A DNA stretch of 64,000 nt from Treponema vincentii F0403. GTDB taxonomy: Bacteria > Spirochaetota > Spirochaetia > Treponematales > Treponemataceae. A program made the translations under genes and the position numbers. Shown piece after piece: positions 47,433-55,753 of the stretch. Position 1 is the first letter of the stretch. Every line of letters begins with the position of its first letter. The notes below the pieces were generated by a model. It saw only the letters and a program-made list of their open reading frames with translations. It did not search any database and was not told the DNA's origin. The stretch is from NCBI RefSeq assembly GCF_000412995.1, contig NZ_KE332512.1:698919-762918 (forward strand). Direction: 5' to 3'.

Positions 47433-47515
47433 ACATTTTTCCTATCCAATATATTGGAAAAAGAGCGATATTTACTACTCGTCTTTTCCCAACATATACC
47501 TCGTTTTAACCATTT

Positions 47516-49666
47516 CTATTGTTTTTTAATTTCTATGAATTTCGTACATTTATAGTCGGTTACCACATTACCGGTTGTCTCCGATATTGTATCCAACGAG
47601 AATACGATAAACGTATCTGTTTTATCGTTGAGCCGTTTATTTCCGGTTAAATAATTCTTGCCCGCATATATAGGAAGCCATAAAATATGACTTACAGCAA
47701 CAGAAGCATACAATGTCCAATCCGACCAATCAACTTTCCAATATGACGGCGGAGCGTCAAAGCGGTATACACTTGCACTGAAGGCAACATATTTATCATC
47801 ATGCTTATATGTTTCTTTTTCTGCCTCTTGTAGAATTGTTCTTAACTGATATTGATAATCTTTTTTTATGTTGATAAGATACTCTTGTTCCGATGCATGT
47901 CCTTTTTTCTTTGCCGCTTTTTTCGCTTCCTTTTGCAAGGTTTTATCATCCTTAAATTCAAATTTACCATCGCGTAGTTTTTCTCCAAAGATAACAGCTG
48001 TATTTCCGTCTTGAGATTGAATATCGGAACCGAGCTGACCTAAACCCATCGCTGCCCGCATTACAACGCCCTCCGTAGAGAATGTTACCGTATAGCGCAA
48101 TGAAAATGTTTTACCGGTATTTTTATCTGTTAGGATCAGTGCAATCGAATTTTTATCAGGATTCAAATCCTTCCATTTCGTATTGCACCAGTATGTGTGA
48201 TAGTCATTTCCTTTATTGGAAAATAGAATCGCCGTTACATTCTTTTTTTCTCCGTTTATTTCTATTTCTGAAATACGGTATTCCGCTGCAAGCATGTTGG
48301 GAATTGTAAAGCAGATGTAATCATTTACCAGCTCTTTCTTTTCCGGCTTGCCTATAATTGCCAGTTCCAAGTGCGCACCGTCGTCTGTTTTCCAATTGAC
48401 CGTATCTGCTAAACAGCCTTTGTCATTATCAAATGCTCTATGCAAACGATCGGCAGTAAAGGTAATAAATTCCGCTTTTGTTGCAACATCATAAATGATA
48501 TGGTTTTTCTCGGATGCTAATTCCGTTTTGATAATTTTTAAAAGGAATTTTGAACTACCAAGATAATCTTTTCCTGAATCGCCGAGTCCGATATTTTCTT
48601 CCAAACTTTTAACCGCTTTTGTCGTATCGCCGAGCACATAATAAATCTGTGCCATGTAATAGTTTTTGTCGATAACGTCAAACGTATTTTCCCGTGAAGT
48701 TTGTTCTTCGATAATAGCAAGATACTTGTATACTTCGTTTTTATTCTCACGTAACTGTTTGTTTTTTGCTTCCATTGAACCGCTGCCAGCAATAAGACTG
48801 ATCATGTTTTTTGCAAGTTCAACATAGTATTTATCATACGTGATAATGGTGTTGTTTTGTAACTGTTCGAATTTTGTGTATGCTTTCCGTGCAGCGCTAT
48901 AATTATTGTCATTTTGGTAGGCGGAACCAAGTTCATACCAGAACGGCGGAAAATTATCAAAGCGGTGTGATTCTTCCAACACGCGCAAATTATTGAGTTT
49001 TTCTTTATTACCGCTCATCTGCAAAACAGTAATAAATTTTTCCATAAAGTTTTCGTGCGTGTAGCTTTTTTCATCTAGCCGATATTGACTGAGGAGTGCC
49101 GTACTGTTATTAAAGAGCTGTGTTCGTTGATCATCAATGACTCTCAATTGATTTTGATCGATATTAAACGTCTGCTGATCCAATGCATTATCAACGGAAT
49201 TGACCGCCCGTTTATAATTGAAAAAGGCTGATGTGCCCGTATAAGCAAGTGAGGCAACCATTTGCAACGGTGTCCTTCCGGGAACAAAAACCGAACCGAA
49301 ACTTTGAAATGCATTAAAAATTGCCTGCTTGCGTTGTTTTTCCGCCTGCTTCTGATAAAATGCCCGTTCGTTTTCCTGCAATTTTAATTCCGTTAAATTT
49401 TGCAGTAACGAACTGTATGTATTGATCAAGCGCGGATCGATAAAGATATTCCGTTTAATTTTATTAATGACAAAGTCAAACTCTCTATCGACAACTATCC
49501 TGTTTTGATGCTTTTTTATTTGTGCCGTTGAAAACTCAACATAGTTCAATGCGGTGATGAGCTGCTCTTTCTGCGCTTCCGTCAGTGTTCTTACCGTTTG
49601 TGCATAGACGCCGATAGCCGTTAGGCATAGCACACACACGGCAACAAGCTTTTTGAATGTGTTCAT
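47516..49666 (-). CDS. Secreted protein of unknown function with TPR-like region
   Basis: Not recognised. 716 aa with a clear signal peptide (KKLVAVCVLCLTAIGVYAQ). Residues ~25-200 are helical with a Gln/Lys-rich coiled-coil stretch (ERAFYQKQAEKQRKQA). Residues ~215-370 look like tetratricopeptide repeats (FWYELGSAYQNDNNYSAARKAYTKFEQL; YYMAQIYYVLGDTTKAVKSLEENI). The C-terminal half has beta-rich segments. I chose the ATG at 49666 for its AAAGGAG SD. It lies 120 bp after the BspA-like gene on the same strand and may be co-expressed. Confidence 0.65.
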   Translation of the reverse strand: MNTFKKLVAVCVLCLTAIGVYAQTVRTLTEAQKEQLITALNYVEFSTAQIKKHQNRIVVDREFDFVINKIKRNIFIDPRLINTYSSLLQNLTELKLQENERAFYQKQAEKQRKQAIFNAFQSFGSVFVPGRTPLQMVASLAYTGTSAFFNYKRAVNSVDNALDQQTFNIDQNQLRVIDDQRTQLFNNSTALLSQYRLDEKSYTHENFMEKFITVLQMSGNKEKLNNLRVLEESHRFDNFPPFWYELGSAYQNDNNYSAARKAYTKFEQLQNNTIITYDKYYVELAKNMISLIAGSGSMEAKNKQLRENKNEVYKYLAIIEEQTSRENTFDVIDKNYYMAQIYYVLGDTTKAVKSLEENIGLGDSGKDYLGSSKFLLKIIKTELASEKNHIIYDVATKAEFITFTADRLHRAFDNDKGCLADTVNWKTDDGAHLELAIIGKPEKKELVNDYICFTIPNMLAAEYRISEIEINGEKKNVTAILFSNKGNDYHTYWCNTKWKDLNPDKNSIALILTDKNTGKTFSLRYTVTFSTEGVVMRAAMGLGQLGSDIQSQDGNTAVIFGEKLRDGKFEFKDDKTLQKEAKKAAKKKGHASEQEYLINIKKDYQYQLRTILQEAEKETYKHDDKYVAFSASVYRFDAPPSYWKVDWSDWTLYASVAVSHILWLPIYAGKNYLTGNKRLNDKTDTFIVFSLDTISETTGNVVTDYKCTKFIEIKKQ

Positions 49667-49786
49667 TTTGTAACTCCTTTTGAAAATCATTTTTATTATC
49701 TTCCTCATTCCTCTACTGCCGCCACATCAGCATTTACTTGCTTTCTGCTGCGGCAATAGATGCCCTCCCTAAAAATTCTCCTATCC

Positions 49787-51838
49787 TTACGGGATTGGCT
49801 TGGTGTCGTCGTATTCTTTGATTTTTTTCGATGGAAAATCACCAATTGAAATACCGTGGTCTATGAGACTTCCTATACGAGAACGATGTCCTAACGGAAC
49901 ATATATCGTTTTTACACAAGTATCATAATTAGACTCTTTCACTCTTTTACCGAATGCGACAAAGTATATTTGTTCTATCGTTCTAGGAAGATATATGGTT
50001 AAAGAGCGGCAGTTATCAAATGCTTGACTATCAATACGTTTAACATTTTTGGGTAACCGAACTTCTTCCAATGAATAACAGTTATAGAATGCATTTTCAC
50101 CGATAGTTGTTAATGCATTTGCGGCTTCACCTTGCAGGGTAACTTTCTTCAGCTTTGTGCATCCTTGGCACATAGATTGTTCAATTGTTATTACGGTTCG
50201 AGGAATCACGACTTCTGTTAGTTCGGTACAATTGGAAAAGGTATATCCTACGATAGTGGTAACCGGTATCCCATACATACTTTCAGGAATAACGATTCGT
50301 CCTTTTAATATTTCATCTTTTCGGGATGCATCTCCTTTATAAAAAAGTCTTCCATGCTCATTTACCGACAAATACGGCAAAGCAGCACTCTTAAAATACG
50401 CCTTTACATACCGGTCGCTGGTTACCGTATAGGTTGCAGTTTCCTCGCTTGAGGCAGAGGTAAGCCCTTCCCAGCGGTCAAATACATAGCCGTCCTCCGG
50501 TATGGCTGTAAAGGTAACGGAAGAACCGTAAGGCGCTGTGCCGCCGGACTGGAGTTCTTCCGTGTTTTCTCCTATTTTTACCGTTGCGGAAATCGAACCG
50601 CCTTCGCTTGCACCAAATGTAATGGTGCATTGCCGTTTTACAAATGCAACAGAAACGGTTACATCTTGTGTGATAATCAGTTCAACAGCGCCCGTTCCGG
50701 CTTGAGTATCAGTACCGGTCCATGCGCCGATCGCGTAACCGTCAGCGGTTTTCGGCGTAGCGGTAAAACGTACTTTTGTACCGGCCTTTACCTTCTCGTT
50801 GTTGGTTAAAGTCTTACCGTTCGCTGTTGCGGTGAGCGTGCCGCCCTCCGCATGTTCGGCTATGCTGAACTTGACAGTATATTCTTGAACGGGCGGCGGC
50901 GGATTTTTCACAAATGCAACAGTAACGGCTACATCTTGTGTGATAATCAGTTCAACAGCGCCCGTTCCGGCTGCTGCATCAATACCGGTCCATGCGCCGA
51001 TCGTATAACCGTCTGCACTCTTCGGGTTTGCGGTAAACCGTACTTTTGTACCGGCTTTCACTTTCTCGTTACTTGTTAAAGTCTTACTGCCCGCTGTTGC
51101 GGTGAGCGTGCCGCCGATGTTGTTTTTCACATTAAAGGTAAGCGTACATTCTTGAGTTTGTTCAGACGGATTCGGTGTTTGCGGTTGAGATGGTGTTGAT
51201 GGATGCGTTGAACCGCCGTTTGCCGGTTTTTTGATAAATTCAACGCTCACTTCGCTGTCGCGTGTTATCAGCATTTCCGTAGTCGCAGCACCTGCTCCTG
51301 CCGATATGCCTGTCCAAGAACCAACCGTATAGTTTTCTGTGTTTTCCGGAACTGCGGTAAAGGTTACTATTGTTCCGTATGGAACTTTCTTACCGCTTGT
51401 CAGCGGATTCCCGTTAGCTGTCGCTGTAAGTGTTCCGCCGGTATCATCCTTTACACCGAATATAACAGTATAGTCTTTTTTTACAAATATAACGCTTACG
51501 GTACTGTCTTTTGCCGCAGTTAATTCCGCAGCGGTATTCCCTGCCGTTACACCCGTCCACCCTTCTATTTTGTATCCTTCACGGGGGTGTGCCGTCAGCG
51601 ATATCTTTGTTCCCGACAATACCGGTATGTTAGTTTCAGAACCCGTTTCAACCGGTTTGTGATTAATCATTGCTTTTAGCGTGCCGCCCTCCGCACCGGA
51701 GACCTTCAAGGTAATCGTGTAATACACTGCCGCCGGAGCGACTTTGGGCTTACAACCGGCAATACCGATCATCATCATCACCATCATACTGATAACAGCA
51801 CATAATCGAAGCAGCGATGCTTGTCTTAAGAATTTCAT
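49787..51838 (-). CDS. InlB-repeat and BspA-type LRR surface lipoprotein
   Basis: A 683-aa predicted lipoprotein. Signal peptide with lipobox G-I-A-G-C (~residue 30). Five InlB B-repeat-like domains follow (GGTLTATAxGKxLTSxEKVxAGTKVRFTAxP...GAWTG), separated at one point by a Pro/Ser/Thr linker. BspA-type LRRs make up the last ~200 residues (IPESMYGIPVTTIVGYTFSNCTELTEVVIP). The ATG at 51838 has GGAGG 6 nt upstream. The upstream ORF stops in TGA overlapping this ATG, so translational coupling is likely. See the leader region 52110-52333: expression may be phase-variable. Confidence 0.85.
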   Translation of the reverse strand: MKFLRQASLLRLCAVISMMVMMMIGIAGCKPKVAPAAVYYTITLKVSGAEGGTLKAMINHKPVETGSETNIPVLSGTKISLTAHPREGYKIEGWTGVTAGNTAAELTAAKDSTVSVIFVKKDYTVIFGVKDDTGGTLTATANGNPLTSGKKVPYGTIVTFTAVPENTENYTVGSWTGISAGAGAATTEMLITRDSEVSVEFIKKPANGGSTHPSTPSQPQTPNPSEQTQECTLTFNVKNNIGGTLTATAGSKTLTSNEKVKAGTKVRFTANPKSADGYTIGAWTGIDAAAGTGAVELIITQDVAVTVAFVKNPPPPVQEYTVKFSIAEHAEGGTLTATANGKTLTNNEKVKAGTKVRFTATPKTADGYAIGAWTGTDTQAGTGAVELIITQDVTVSVAFVKRQCTITFGASEGGSISATVKIGENTEELQSGGTAPYGSSVTFTAIPEDGYVFDRWEGLTSASSEETATYTVTSDRYVKAYFKSAALPYLSVNEHGRLFYKGDASRKDEILKGRIVIPESMYGIPVTTIVGYTFSNCTELTEVVIPRTVITIEQSMCQGCTKLKKVTLQGEAANALTTIGENAFYNCYSLEEVRLPKNVKRIDSQAFDNCRSLTIYLPRTIEQIYFVAFGKRVKESNYDTCVKTIYVPLGHRSRIGSLIDHGISIGDFPSKKIKEYDDTKPIP

Positions 51839-52125
51839 TTTTTCCTCCATAATAAATGAAATGAAAAGAATAAAATATTTGTGCATCTGCAAAAAAGCAT
51901 GATTAGTTTTTTTGCAGATGTCCATTTAATTGCTGTAAACTTCTTGCCGTTTTCCGGTTTGTGTTTGCAGCAGCGGTGTGTGTGATGGAGCTGTAGCGTT
52001 TGACTGAGTTTGAAAGAAATCCGCTTGGCTGTCTGATATGCAGCGGTAGTCCGCTTAATAGGCTCAACGATATAGTACAGGAAGCGGATAGTGCAAAAAG
52101 AAACGTCCGGCACGGGGATACTCAT
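51835..52125 (-). CDS. Leader-ORF distal part overlapping the lipoprotein start
   Basis: A 96-codon open frame whose TGA overlaps the lipoprotein ATG (ATGA-type). It has no SD of its own and an odd, Cys/His/Arg-rich composition. It is exactly one base out of frame with the SD-bearing leader that starts at 52261. With 8 instead of 9 C residues in the homopolymer the two would be one 141-codon ORF. Better seen as the distal half of a switchable leader than as an independent gene. Confidence 0.45.
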   Translation of the reverse strand: MSIPVPDVSFCTIRFLYYIVEPIKRTTAAYQTAKRISFKLSQTLQLHHTHRCCKHKPENGKKFTAIKWTSAKKLIMLFCRCTNILFFSFHLLWRKK

Positions 52126-52140
52126 AGAGAATCCCCGTGC
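52110..52140 (-). terminator. Terminator/attenuator-like hairpin in the leader
   Basis: GCACGGGGAT and its exact complement ATCCCCGTGC form a 10-bp perfect stem with an 11-nt loop. On the minus-strand transcript it is followed within about 7 nt by a T-rich tract (GTTTCTTTTT). It lies between the leader start and the lipoprotein gene, so could end transcription unless ribosomes are translating through it. Confidence 0.6.
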
Positions 52141-52204
52141 ACTATATATATTAAAAAAGAGGAACCCTTCGATTAAATTTTGTAAGTCGTTGTTACATAA
52201 TGAT

Positions 52205-52261
52205 TTAATGGGGGGGGGTATGGAAAAGAGGCTCGTGAGCGAATGATAGGCTATGTGTCAT
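52205..52261 (-). CDS. 18-codon leader peptide containing a C9 tract
   Basis: ATG at 52261 is preceded by a strong AAGGAGG SD (52268-52274) with 6-nt spacing. The peptide reads MTHSLSFAHEPLFHTPPH and stops at TAA (52205-52207) because of the C9 run (52210-52218). It lies about 36 nt downstream of the predicted transcription start. Confidence 0.65.
   Translation of the reverse strand: MTHSLSFAHEPLFHTPPH
52210..52218. repeat. Poly-G/poly-C (9 bp) homopolymer
   Basis: Nine consecutive G on the plus strand (C on the leader-coding strand) inside the leader ORF. Homopolymers of this length are typical contingency loci. Confidence 0.9.
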
Positions 52262-52303
52262 GGCGAACCTCCTTGTCAAAATAAGCTAGGGAATAACAGA
52301 CCA

Positions 52304-52333
52304 ATTATAACCTCTGCAATAAAGCGCTGTCAA
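52304..52333 (-). promoter_or_regulatory. Consensus sigma-70 promoter of the lipoprotein leader
   Basis: On the minus strand: perfect TTGACA (52328-52333), 18-bp spacer, perfect TATAAT (52304-52309). It drives the leader ORF at 52261 and then the lipoprotein at 51838. Confidence 0.8.
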
Positions 52334-52559
52334 GCAAATTTTTATGTGTGTCAAATTTTTATGTGCGTCGTAACAAAGATTATTCAAGCCGGCCGCAGCA
52401 ACCTCATCAAAGTTGATCAAGGATAGCAATTATCTTAAGTTTGCGTTACACTGATTCAGGTCTGTAATTTCTTGGGTAGTATTGTTTTTTTCTTTCTAAT
52501 CTAACCATACCACGAATTACAAACTTTTAACACTCCTTACTTTATCTTGGATAGATGTG
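52334..52559. other. Intergenic stretch upstream of the MFS gene
   Basis: About 225 bp of AT-rich sequence between divergent units. Apart from a weak TTAACA...GATAGA promoter-like pair near 52527-52555 pointing right, I see nothing definite in it. Confidence 0.3.
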
Positions 52560-53939
52560 ATGAAAACTGAAAAAACACTTATTGGAACAAAACGGTTTTG
52601 GTTTTTAATGTGGGGTTTAGGCCTTGCAGGACAGTTATGCTGGAATATCGAAAATCAATGGTTCAATACCTTTGTCTATGCTAAAATAGCAAAGGATTCT
52701 TCCATTGTAACGCTCATGGTGATTACCAGCGCTTTAGTAACGACCTTTGCGACCTTTTTATTCGGTACCTTATCGGACAGAATCGGTTCACGGAGAAGGT
52801 TTATTTCCATAGGCTATATCGTATGGGGAATTACAACCATCCTGTTCGGGCTCACCGAATTTGTCGGGCACGGACAGGTAGGAACCGGCGCAAAGGTTTC
52901 GGTGTGGGCGGCAGTCCTCGTTATATTAGCCGATGATGTTATGAGTTTTTTCGGTTCGATGGGAAACGATTCGGGATACAACGCATGGAGCAACGACATG
53001 ACCACCGATAAAAACCGCGGTCAAGTCGGAGCCGTACTTGCAATCCAGCCGATAATCGGCACAATCGTCGGCACCGTATTGGGAGGTCTCCTTATCGGCA
53101 GCGAAAATAATTATCAGCGGCTGTTTTGGTCTATGGGAATATTTGTCATCATGGCCGGACTTTTATCTCTTTTTCTTTTAAAAGATTCTCCCGACTTAAA
53201 ACCTTATAAAACGGGTTCGTTCCGGCAACAATTAAGCTCGATCTTTAAAGCGGAAGGATTTTTTTCTCAAAAAGAATTGATGCTTGCCTGTATTACAACA
53301 GCGCTTTTTTTTATCTCGTTTAACGTTTATTTTGTGCACATGGGAAACTGGATGATTTACCGTATGGGCTTTAACGCGGGAAGCATGGGAATTATTCAAG
53401 GAATAAGTTTAATCGCCGCTTCTCTGCTGGTGATACCCGCAATCGGGATTATCAATAAGAGACGTACGCCGCGCCTTGCCGGTTGTGCAATTATCTTAAA
53501 TATCATCGGCCTGTGCATTTTGTCGCTCTTTGCAAAACCCGCCGCCTTTAACACGGAAACGGTATTTTGCTTACAAAATCTCCCGTTGTTCCTTTCCGTA
53601 TTCCTTGCAGGAGCAGGACAAATCCTTGTTACGCAATCGATGACAATGTGGGTTAAGGAACTGTATCCCGAAACTGCGCGGGGGCAATTTGAAGGCATCC
53701 GTATTCTCTTTTTTGTCCTCACCCCGATGATTATCGGAACTGTGATAGGAAATATCATCGTCAAAAACGGAGCGGGTTCCATCGCAAATGAATTCGGTAT
53801 AATCGAAAATATCCCTGCAGAATCCATCTATATATGGGGTGCAATTTTAGCGGTAACGGCACTGCTTCCGCTCTTTTTCGCATCAAAAATGTATAACAAA
53901 CGCAGAAATATTTTTCTAAATATAGGGAACATCAAATGA
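52560..53939 (+). CDS. MFS transporter
   Basis: A 459-aa inner-membrane protein with about 12 membrane segments. MFS signs: FGTLSDRIGSRRRFISIGYIVWG after the second segment (the A-loop motif), and a repeat of the pattern in the second half. The N-terminal segment FWFLMWGLGLAGQLCWNIENQWFNTFVY resembles glycoside/cation symporter-type permeases. The gene overlaps the GH2 glycosidase by 4 nt, so it very likely imports the glycoside or oligosaccharide that enzyme cleaves. A GTG at 52557 is an alternative start. Confidence 0.85.
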   Translation: MKTEKTLIGTKRFWFLMWGLGLAGQLCWNIENQWFNTFVYAKIAKDSSIVTLMVITSALVTTFATFLFGTLSDRIGSRRRFISIGYIVWGITTILFGLTEFVGHGQVGTGAKVSVWAAVLVILADDVMSFFGSMGNDSGYNAWSNDMTTDKNRGQVGAVLAIQPIIGTIVGTVLGGLLIGSENNYQRLFWSMGIFVIMAGLLSLFLLKDSPDLKPYKTGSFRQQLSSIFKAEGFFSQKELMLACITTALFFISFNVYFVHMGNWMIYRMGFNAGSMGIIQGISLIAASLLVIPAIGIINKRRTPRLAGCAIILNIIGLCILSLFAKPAAFNTETVFCLQNLPLFLSVFLAGAGQILVTQSMTMWVKELYPETARGQFEGIRILFFVLTPMIIGTVIGNIIVKNGAGSIANEFGIIENIPAESIYIWGAILAVTALLPLFFASKMYNKRRNIFLNIGNIK

Positions 53940-55753
53940 GAACGAACAAACCGATTACACCGCTGCTCACCTCGTGGGGCGAAGCAGCCGATAAATCAAA
54001 ACCCTTAAACGATTATCCCCGCCCTCAGCTGATGCGGAAAGAATGGCAATGCTTAAACGGTCCGTGGGATTATGCGATAACTGCCGATAAGCACATTCCC
54101 GAAACATGGGACGGTGAAATAATCGTTCCATTCTCTCCGGAAACAATTCTTTCAGATGTACAGCGGCAGCTTCTTCCCGGTCAAACCCTGTGGTATCGTA
54201 GAACGTTCGATTTTGAAAAATGCAAGCAGGGGGAACGGCTTCTCTTGCATTTCGGAGCGGTAGACCAGCATTGTACCGTCTATATCAACGGTAAAAAAGC
54301 AGGCTCCCATTCGGGGGGATACTGGCCGTTCTCTTTTGATATAAGCGGTTTTATAAACAGCGGTAAAACGGAAATCCTCATTGAAGTTACCGACGATACC
54401 GATACCGGAGACGAAGCCTACGGTAAGCAAACCCTGAACAGAGGAGAGATTTGGTACACGGGACAGAGCGGCATTTGGCAAACCGTATGGTGCGAACGGG
54501 TTCCCGCCGTTTATATCGAAAAGATCAACATAACCCCTCATTATCAAACGGGAGAGGTTGAATTTTCGGTCTTTATCAATACCCCCGATTCCGGCGGAAA
54601 GGATGAGCCTCCGCATAACCGTGATGATATACGCATTAAAATCTTTGATTCCGGCGCATTAATTGCGGAAGGAACACTGAAAAACAATCCGCTGATTATA
54701 AAGATGCCGGCAGGTTTTAAGAGTTGGAGTCCCGAGCATCCTTTCTTATACGATGTGGAAATCCGCGCCGGAGAAGACACGGTAACTTCATACTTCGGCA
54801 TGAGAGAATTCGGGATTGTAAACGGTAAACACGGTCCCGTGCTCAGTTTAAACGGAGAGCCGCTCTTTCATAACGGTCTTTTAGATCAGGGATATTGGAG
54901 CGACGGAATGTATACGCCTCCTTCCGATGAGGCGATGGTGTGGGAAATTAAAAAGCTGAAAGATATGGGTTTTAATATGCTGAGAAAGCACATTAAAATA
55001 GAGCCGCTCCGCTGGTACTATCATTGCGATAAAATCGGGATGCTTGTTTGGCAAGACTTTGTAAGCGGCGGCGGTCCGTATAAACCTTTTGTCGTTCAAT
55101 ATGCGCCGTGGCTCGGTTTCAATTTTAAGGACACAAAAAAACGTTATGCCCTGCACGGACGGAAAAGCGATACGGGACGCCGGGTGTTTTTACGCGATGC
55201 CGAACGCACCGTTGATTTACTGTACAATACGGTCGGTATTTCGGTGTGGGTGCCCTTCAACGAGGGCTGGGGTCAATTCGATGCGGCGTCAATGGCGGAG
55301 CGCGTACATAAGAAAGATCCCACGAGGCTCATCGATCATGCAAGCGGATATTTCGATCAAGGGGCGGGAGATTTTCACAGCTATCACATCTATTTTAAAT
55401 CCTTCCGGCCCAAGCCCGATAGGTTAAAACGGGTTTTAGCGTTAACCGAATTCGGAGGATTCAGCTTAGCCGTAGACGGACATACTTCATCCGATATCTT
55501 GTACGGTTATAAAATGTTCAAAGATAAACAATCCTTAAACGATGGTGTCCGGACTCTCTATGCAAACGACGTATTTCCGGCGATGGAAAAGGGATTGAGC
55601 GCTGCAATTTACACACAGGTGAGCGATGTTGAAGATGAGGTAAACGGTATCTTCACCTACGATAGAAGAGAGACAAAATTAGACCCAAGTATCACTGTAA
55701 AAATTGCCCGAACTTTACATGAACTTTTCAAAAAAAACTACTCCGGTAATTAA
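53936..55753 (+). CDS. Glycoside hydrolase family 2 (beta-galactosidase/glucuronidase-like)
   Basis: A 605-aa cytoplasmic enzyme (no signal peptide). Domains: N-terminal sugar-binding jellyroll (WQCLNGPWDYAI..., LWYRRTFDF, LHFGAVDQHCTVYINGKKAGSHSGGYWPFSFDIS), an Ig-like domain (~200-290), then the TIM barrel. The acid/base Glu443 is in VPFNEGWGQFD and the nucleophile is Glu505 in ALTEFGGF. Substrate is not certain; family members cleave beta-galactosides, glucuronides or mannosides. Coupled to the MFS gene in front. Its last 35 nt overlap the start of the second PBP1C gene. Confidence 0.85.
   Translation: MRTNKPITPLLTSWGEAADKSKPLNDYPRPQLMRKEWQCLNGPWDYAITADKHIPETWDGEIIVPFSPETILSDVQRQLLPGQTLWYRRTFDFEKCKQGERLLLHFGAVDQHCTVYINGKKAGSHSGGYWPFSFDISGFINSGKTEILIEVTDDTDTGDEAYGKQTLNRGEIWYTGQSGIWQTVWCERVPAVYIEKINITPHYQTGEVEFSVFINTPDSGGKDEPPHNRDDIRIKIFDSGALIAEGTLKNNPLIIKMPAGFKSWSPEHPFLYDVEIRAGEDTVTSYFGMREFGIVNGKHGPVLSLNGEPLFHNGLLDQGYWSDGMYTPPSDEAMVWEIKKLKDMGFNMLRKHIKIEPLRWYYHCDKIGMLVWQDFVSGGGPYKPFVVQYAPWLGFNFKDTKKRYALHGRKSDTGRRVFLRDAERTVDLLYNTVGISVWVPFNEGWGQFDAASMAERVHKKDPTRLIDHASGYFDQGAGDFHSYHIYFKSFRPKPDRLKRVLALTEFGGFSLAVDGHTSSDILYGYKMFKDKQSLNDGVRTLYANDVFPAMEKGLSAAIYTQVSDVEDEVNGIFTYDRRETKLDPSITVKIARTLHELFKKNYSGN

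Noticed and set aside
51926-52125. Separate 96-aa protein gene before the lipoprotein
   Set aside because: No SD and odd composition; its frame relation to the SD-bearing leader explains it better as the distal part of a switchable leader.
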